NCBI RefSeq assembly: GCF_014191495.1
Contig: NZ_JACHWR010000002.1
Span: 806,001 to 870,000 of the forward strand
From: Nocardioides soli
GTDB taxonomy: Bacteria; Actinomycetota; Actinomycetes; Propionibacteriales; Nocardioidaceae
Direction of reading: 5' to 3'
Length of the DNA: 64,000 bases
Part shown: positions 55,511-64,000 of the stretch, piece after piece
Numbering within the stretch: position 1 is the first letter of the stretch
Layout of the letters: each line of letters starts with the position of its first letter
Notes under the pieces: generated by a model
The model's database searches: none
The model's input: only the letters and a program-made list of their open reading frames with translations
What the model was told of the DNA's origin: nothing
Made by a program: the position numbers and the translations under genes

Positions 55511-55681
55511 ATGCCGGACCCAACCTTCGACGAGGAGCTGGAGCGCCGCCTCCACCTTCTCGAGGACCCCGCGTCGAGCGACCGGATCCTCGACGACCTG
55601 CCCGCCCGCGACGTGCTGCTCGCCGCGCTCGGCCTGGTCGTGCTCACCGTCGTCCTGCTGCTCTGGGGGTACCCGCGATGA
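55511..55681 (+). CDS. Small C-terminally anchored membrane protein (56 aa), coupled to the NCS1 permease
   Basis: Begins MPDPTFDEELERRLHLLEDP at ATG 55511 after AAGAGAGG. About 32 acidic cytoplasmic residues precede one C-terminal hydrophobic span, LLAALGLVVLTVVLLLWGYP. The stop overlaps the ATG of the permease gene (ATGA), which argues for a stoichiometric partner. Small accessory membrane proteins are known for some Na+/solute symporters; for NCS1 permeases this pairing is less familiar. Too short for gene finders to catch reliably. Confidence 0.65.
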   Translation: MPDPTFDEELERRLHLLEDPASSDRILDDLPARDVLLAALGLVVLTVVLLLWGYPR

Positions 55682-57114
55682 CCGCACCACAGGCCACCTC
55701 CCACGCCGCCGACGCGGGCGCGACCGAGAGCGACCTCCCCCTGCTCCGCTCGGAGCGGATCTGGTCCTTCCGCAGGTTCTCGGGCATGAACGTCACCCTG
55801 GCCATCGCGACCTGGGCGTTCCTCCAGGGCGGCGCCGTCGCGCTGTACGTCGGCGCCAAGGGCGCCATCGCCTCGATCGTGATCGGCTACGGCATCGCCG
55901 TCCTGCTGGTCGCGCTCGCTCCGTGCGTCCCGACCGCCAAGTACGGCGTGGAGATGTACACCGGGCTGCGCAGCGTCTTCGGCGTCGTGGGCGCGAAGGT
56001 CGTCATGATCGTGATGACCGTGCTCGTGATGGCCGCCTGGACCGCGCTCCTCGCGATCATGGTCGGGCATGCCCTCGCCAACGTGATGGACGAGATCGTC
56101 GACAGCAGCTTCGCGACCTCCGGGGTGGCCATCTCCGTGGCCGCGCTCCTGGCGGTCGTCCTCGCCTGGGTGCTGCTGGTCGGCGGACCGCAGCGCGTCG
56201 GCAAGGTCGGCAACATCGCCGCTCCGGTGATGGTCGTGATCACCCTCGGCATGCTGGTGCTGATCTTCGACCGTGCCTCGTGGTCGGAGATCGCGTCCGC
56301 CGCGCCGCTGTACCCGATGGAGGACCAGCACCTCGCCTTCATGCTCTCCATCGAGCTCAACGTCGCCGGCGGCCTGGCGTGGTACCCGATGATCGGCAAC
56401 CTCGCGCGCCTGACCGACACGCCCCGGGCGTCCTTCTGGCCCAACGCCTTCGGGCTGTTCGCCGCCTCGTCGGTGGCTGCGGTGGTCGGCGTCTTCGCCG
56501 CCCTGGCGCTCGGGTCGGACGACCCGACCGTGTGGATGATCCCGCTCGGCGGCGCCGTCCTCGGTGTCGCGGTGCTCGCGTTCATCGCGTTCGCCAATCT
56601 CACCAGCATGGTCGCCGAGGCCTACTCGGGCATCTCCGCCATCACCGGCGCCAGCGACAGGCTCCGCAAGATCGCCTGGCCCGTGCTCAGCGCCCTCTTC
56701 CTCGTGCCGGTCGTGGTGATCTGCCTGTTCCCCGAGTCGGTCTACAACAACTACGGCCGATTCCTGAGCTGGGTGGCGATCGTGGTGGCGCCGATGTGCG
56801 GCGTCCAGGTGGTCGACTACTTCGTGCTGCGCCGGGCCCGGCTCAGCCTGCGCGACCTCTACCTGCCGCCGCAGCAGTCGGCGTACGGCTTCTGGGCCGG
56901 CTGGAACTGGGTGGCCTTCGTGGCCGTCGGGCTCGGCGCGCTGACCTACGTGGCGCTGCTGCACCCGGTCAACTACGAGCCCAACAGCGGCTTCCAGTAC
57001 GTCGGCGCCTCGATCCCGGCGCTGGTCGTGGCCGGGGTCGTGCACTGGCTCGGCACCCTGCTGGTGGTCCGCCGGACCGGTCGCGGCGGCTACGCGACCG
57101 AGCGGTCCCGCTGA
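55678..57114 (+). CDS. NCS1-family nucleobase/cytosine-type permease
   Basis: 478 residues, about twelve helices. NCS1 landmarks: FSGMNVTLAIATWAFLQGGA near 35-55 (the helix-1 start, usually with N-x-x-x-W), GGLAWYPMIGNLARLT near 235-250, and NYGRFLSWVAIVVAPMCGVQ near 360. Members import cytosine, purines, hydantoins, or related ring compounds with H+ or Na+. It sits directly after the small membrane protein and ends just before the 21-bp hairpin at 57119-57165. Confidence 0.85.
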   Translation: MTAPQATSHAADAGATESDLPLLRSERIWSFRRFSGMNVTLAIATWAFLQGGAVALYVGAKGAIASIVIGYGIAVLLVALAPCVPTAKYGVEMYTGLRSVFGVVGAKVVMIVMTVLVMAAWTALLAIMVGHALANVMDEIVDSSFATSGVAISVAALLAVVLAWVLLVGGPQRVGKVGNIAAPVMVVITLGMLVLIFDRASWSEIASAAPLYPMEDQHLAFMLSIELNVAGGLAWYPMIGNLARLTDTPRASFWPNAFGLFAASSVAAVVGVFAALALGSDDPTVWMIPLGGAVLGVAVLAFIAFANLTSMVAEAYSGISAITGASDRLRKIAWPVLSALFLVPVVVICLFPESVYNNYGRFLSWVAIVVAPMCGVQVVDYFVLRRARLSLRDLYLPPQQSAYGFWAGWNWVAFVAVGLGALTYVALLHPVNYEPNSGFQYVGASIPALVVAGVVHWLGTLLVVRRTGRGGYATERSR

Positions 57115-57118
57115 CCCG

Positions 57119-57165
57119 AGCCGTCGTGGTGGGGAGCGCCCGGTGCGCTCCCCACCACGACGGCT
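57119..57165 (+). terminator. Perfect 21-bp hairpin terminator after the permease
   Basis: The left arm spans 57119-57139 and its perfect complement 57145-57165; the arms include GTCGTGGTGGGGAGCGC and share a 5-base loop. It begins 4 bases past the permease stop and should end the alcohol-dehydrogenase to permease operon, separating it from the CoA-ligase operon that follows. Confidence 0.85.
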
Positions 57166-57204
57166 GCGCCGATCGTTGACCGCCGGATCGGCGTCCCTCT
57201 ATAT

Positions 57205-57224
57205 TTAACTGACGCATCAATCAA
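57205..57224. promoter_or_regulatory. TetR-like inverted repeat upstream of the CoA-ligase gene
   Basis: TTAACTG-ACGCAT-CAATCAA (57205-57224), 12 bases upstream of the GTG at 57237. Same 6-base spacing and similar arms as the site in front of the amidase gene. TATATT (57200-57205) just before it could act as the -10. Confidence 0.48.
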
Positions 57225-57236
57225 AAAGGGAGAACC

Positions 57237-64000
<6,764 letters not shown>

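Noticed and set aside
55156..57045. A 629-codon minus-strand frame over the NCS1 permease
   Set aside because: Composition is His/Asp/Arg-rich as in antisense shadows and no domain is visible.

Overview
The window is high-GC DNA with a strong third-position G/C bias, frequent GTG (and one TTG) starts, many ATGA/GTGA start-stop overlaps and several leader-poor genes. Together with a SARP/AfsR-type regulator, BMP-type nucleoside ABC transporters and YbfB-type MFS proteins, this points to an actinobacterium, most like a soil or aquatic Nocardioides-type organism. The genus is inference; no rRNA, tRNA or CRISPR array was seen.

Layout. (1) 0-7.2 kb: a small membrane protein, a very large SARP-type ATPase regulator (minus strand) divergent from a secreted seven-repeat PD40/TolB-like propeller protein, and a frameshifted helix-turn-helix gene. 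(2) 7.2-13.3 kb: a palindromic element, a complete IS1380-family insertion sequence flanked by CTAG duplications, a large secreted PKD-domain protein ending in an octapeptide repeat, and a gene-poor stretch with an integrase-like fragment. (3) 13.3-36.5 kb: a catabolic locus with two divergent operons meeting at a GntR-type operator array (22.3-22.47 kb). The minus operon encodes a fumarylacetoacetate-hydrolase-family enzyme, an ATC-hydrolase-like protein, a complete BMP-type ABC importer, a cytidine-deaminase-family enzyme, a succinate-semialdehyde-type dehydrogenase and an MFS protein. The plus operon encodes a D-2-hydroxyacid dehydrogenase, the GntR regulator, a second, longer ATC-hydrolase-like protein, an acyl-CoA synthetase, a thiolase-like protein without the usual Cys paired with a DUF35 partner, an MFS carrier, a MaoC hydratase, a true thiolase, and then a second complete BMP-type importer with its own promoter. 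This looks like import, ring or amide opening and CoA-dependent breakdown of an unknown nucleoside-like or heterocyclic compound.

(4) 36.5-40.4 kb: a copper operon (CopZ-like chaperone, secreted metal-site protein, CopA P-type ATPase) preceded by two CsoR-type palindromes. (5) 40.4-44.8 kb: housekeeping and accessory singletons (YbaK deacylase, ASCH protein, small CPWCG protein, peptidase E-like, nucleotidyltransferase-like, double glyoxalase-fold). (6) 44.8-50 kb: a sortase-anchored, SdrD-type surface protein divergent from a probable regulator. (7) 50-51.9 kb: a coiled-coil protein and three small proteins. (8) 51.9-64 kb: a TetR regulator and a second catabolic locus (amidase, zinc alcohol dehydrogenase, a 56-residue membrane protein coupled to an NCS1 permease, NDP-forming CoA ligase, aldehyde dehydrogenase, acyl-CoA dehydrogenase, nitronate-monooxygenase-like flavoenzyme and a histone-deacetylase-fold amidohydrolase that runs off the window).

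The least expected structural signal is a set of four long imperfect palindromes (about 168, 165, 165 and 65 bp), each bounded (one end degenerate) by CTAG and each lying against, or supplying, the stop codon of a neighbouring gene. The IS1380 copy also sits between CTAG duplications, at the edge of one of them.
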